Shown: piece by piece, positions 4,590-5,648 of the stretch
How the letters are laid out: every line of letters starts with the position of its first letter
Numbering within the stretch: the first letter of the stretch is position 1
Source: Gammaproteobacteria bacterium
GTDB lineage: Bacteria; Pseudomonadota; Gammaproteobacteria; Steroidobacterales; Steroidobacteraceae
Assembly: GCA_025350345.1 (NCBI GenBank)
Contig: JANXYA010000095.1
Coordinates: forward strand, 1-5,648
DNA length: 5,648 nucleotides
Reading direction: 5' to 3'
Translations under genes and position numbers: made by a program
The notes under the pieces: model-generated
Databases searched by the model: none
Told to the model about the DNA's origin: nothing
Seen by the model: the letters and a program-made list of their open reading frames with translations, nothing else

Positions 4590-5648
4590 ATGCAACGCGG
4601 GCCTTATCCTGCACTTCTTATGCTCGCCATGACGCTGCCTGGCGCGGCACGAGCCCTGGGGCTCGGGGACATCCGCGTCAACTCCTCGCTAAATGAGCCG
4701 TTGTCGGCGCAGATCGACCTCGTGGGTGCGACTCCCGAAGAGCTCCTGACGCTGACGGCCCGGCTGGCAGATGAAGCGATGTTTCAGCGCTACGGCGCGG
4801 ACCGTCCCTCTTATCTCTCGACAGTCAGGTTCAAGGTTGCGACGGATTCAAGGGGCCAACCCGTGCTTGAAGTCCGCTCGGCCGCACCCTTCGCGGATCC
4901 GATCGTCAACTTTCTGGTGGACGTTCGCTGGCCCAAGGGCGAACTCGTGCGCGATTTCTCGCTGCTGCTTGACCCCGCGGTGTACGCGCCTGGCGGTCGG
5001 GTTGTCGCCGCCTCTGCGGTGACGGATGGACTCGCCGGACTGACACCCATATCCCTGGCCTCGTCGCCTACGGCCGCGCCTCCCACGCAGCTGATTCTGC
5101 CAGGCTCGCCTGCCTACGCAGCGGCCACTCCCGTCCAGACAGCGACAGCGGAGTCGCCGGGCAGCCACAGCGCCTCGGTGTATCACGTGTTGGCGCGCGA
5201 CACGCTGCGCGACATCGTGCGCCGCGCCGGTGCCATCACGGACCCCGAAGCGTTGCAGATGATGATCGCGGTCTTTCGCGCCAATCCGGATGCCTTCGAC
5301 CGGAACATCAATATCCTGCGGCGGGGTGCGGTGCTCACCATGCCCTCGGCGAAGGATGTGGAGTCGGTCGATGTCGCCGACGCCAGGCGCAGTGTTGTGA
5401 AGCAGATGCGGGCCTGGAAGCTGTACGGGGCCGGGGCGGATTTCCACCCGGTAGGTTCCGGTCTTATTGCCTTGCCTCCGAGCGCGCAGCGCCCGGTCGA
5501 GCTGGCCCAGATTGACACGCTGAACGGCCGGGTTCAGACCCTTGAGGCCGCGCTACAAGCGGAGCAACTGCAAGTCGCCAGCATGAAGGCCACGATTGAG
5601 GAATTGAAGCAACCGGCCGCCGCATCACCACCGATCCAGGCGCCGGCG
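4590..5648 (+). CDS. fimV: FimV/HubP-family protein, N-terminal part (runs off the window)
   Basis: FimV proteins are inner-membrane, peptidoglycan-binding polar organisers that help assemble the type IV pilus secretin and support twitching motility. The window holds 353 codons with no stop. The start is ATG 4590-4592 with GGAG 6 bases upstream. In order: a signal peptide (1-22, cleaved after AARA); the conserved FimV N-terminal domain, opening LGLGDIRVNSSLNEPLSAQI (23-42) and including FLVDVRWPKGELVRDFSLLLDP (108-129); an Ala/Pro/Thr/Ser-rich linker (about 150-195); a LysM domain (197-252) with VYHVLARDTLRDI and the FimV-type FRANPDAF and RRGAVLTMP; and a coiled coil (about 305-340). The transmembrane segment and the cytoplasmic TPR part expected of FimV would lie beyond the window. 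In Pseudomonas and relatives fimV sits near asd and truA; here a T4SS region lies upstream, so this could be a second, element-borne copy. The product call is firm; its role in this locus is open. Confidence 0.92.
   Translation, partial: MQRGPYPALLMLAMTLPGAARALGLGDIRVNSSLNEPLSAQIDLVGATPEELLTLTARLADEAMFQRYGADRPSYLSTVRFKVATDSRGQPVLEVRSAAPFADPIVNFLVDVRWPKGELVRDFSLLLDPAVYAPGGRVVAASAVTDGLAGLTPISLASSPTAAPPTQLILPGSPAYAAATPVQTATAESPGSHSASVYHVLARDTLRDIVRRAGAITDPEALQMMIAVFRANPDAFDRNINILRRGAVLTMPSAKDVESVDVADARRSVVKQMRAWKLYGAGADFHPVGSGLIALPPSAQRPVELAQIDTLNGRVQTLEAALQAEQLQVASMKATIEELKQPAAASPPIQAPA

Noticed and set aside
4250..4595. Minus-strand open frames (starts at 4513, 4509 and 4595)
   Set aside because: Several frames are open at once, as expected in GC-rich non-coding DNA; none has a good ribosome binding site or a recognisable domain.
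4241..4696. Plus-strand open frame of 151 codons spanning the gap and the start of fimV
   Set aside because: It overlaps the end of the 72-aa ORF and 107 bases of fimV, has no ribosome binding site, and its product is low-complexity Arg/Ser/Pro-rich sequence.
1..5648. Search for CRISPR arrays, insertion sequences, rRNA or tRNA genes
   Set aside because: Reading by eye found no regularly spaced repeats, transposase motifs, terminal inverted repeats or conserved RNA gene sequence.

Overview
The window is a GC-rich stretch of proteobacterial DNA. The best taxonomic clue is the FimV-family gene at the right end, since FimV is typical of gamma- and some beta-proteobacteria with type IV pili. With the P-type (VirB-like) type IV secretion genes it suggests a gammaproteobacterium of roughly the Xanthomonadales kind carrying an integrative conjugative element, plasmid or genomic island. 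That assignment is inference: no rRNA, tRNA, integrase, relaxase or replication gene is visible.

Left two thirds (about 1-3858), minus strand: a tightly packed cluster read right to left as ssb, virB2 (pilin), virB3 (inner-membrane component), virB4 (ATPase), virB5 (minor pilus protein, cut by the window edge). Gaps are 31, 8, 11 and 14 bases, and possible upstream starts of virB4 would overlap virB3, so the genes are probably one transcript. virB2 and virB3 appear to start with GTG. The order B2-B3-B4-B5 is the standard one for a conjugative or effector-delivering T4SS. The leading SSB favours DNA transfer.

Middle (3859-4281): a short divergent control region with a good minus-strand -10 (TATACT) for the ssb-virB operon and a 6-bp-arm inverted repeat near its expected start point. 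On the plus strand are two small unrecognised ORFs, 42 aa (basic, aromatic-rich) and 72 aa (acidic, helical), joined by an ATGA stop/start overlap. The 42-aa ORF is easy to miss because of its size.

Right part: 4282-4589 holds no convincing gene, only a GC-rich hairpin. From 4590 to the window end, plus strand, runs the N-terminal 353 residues of a FimV/HubP-family protein (signal peptide, conserved FimV N-terminal domain, LysM, coiled coil). Its gene continues past the window. Its neighbours are not the familiar asd/truA context, so it may be cargo of the element or mark the element's edge.

Working picture (inference): SSB protects single-stranded DNA in the recipient or at the origin, while VirB2-VirB5 supply the pilus, membrane and energy parts of the transfer channel. 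The two small coupled ORFs are placed where a regulator or accessory pair would sit. Nothing in the window proves a new system; the small ORF pair and the FimV next to a T4SS are the most worth following.
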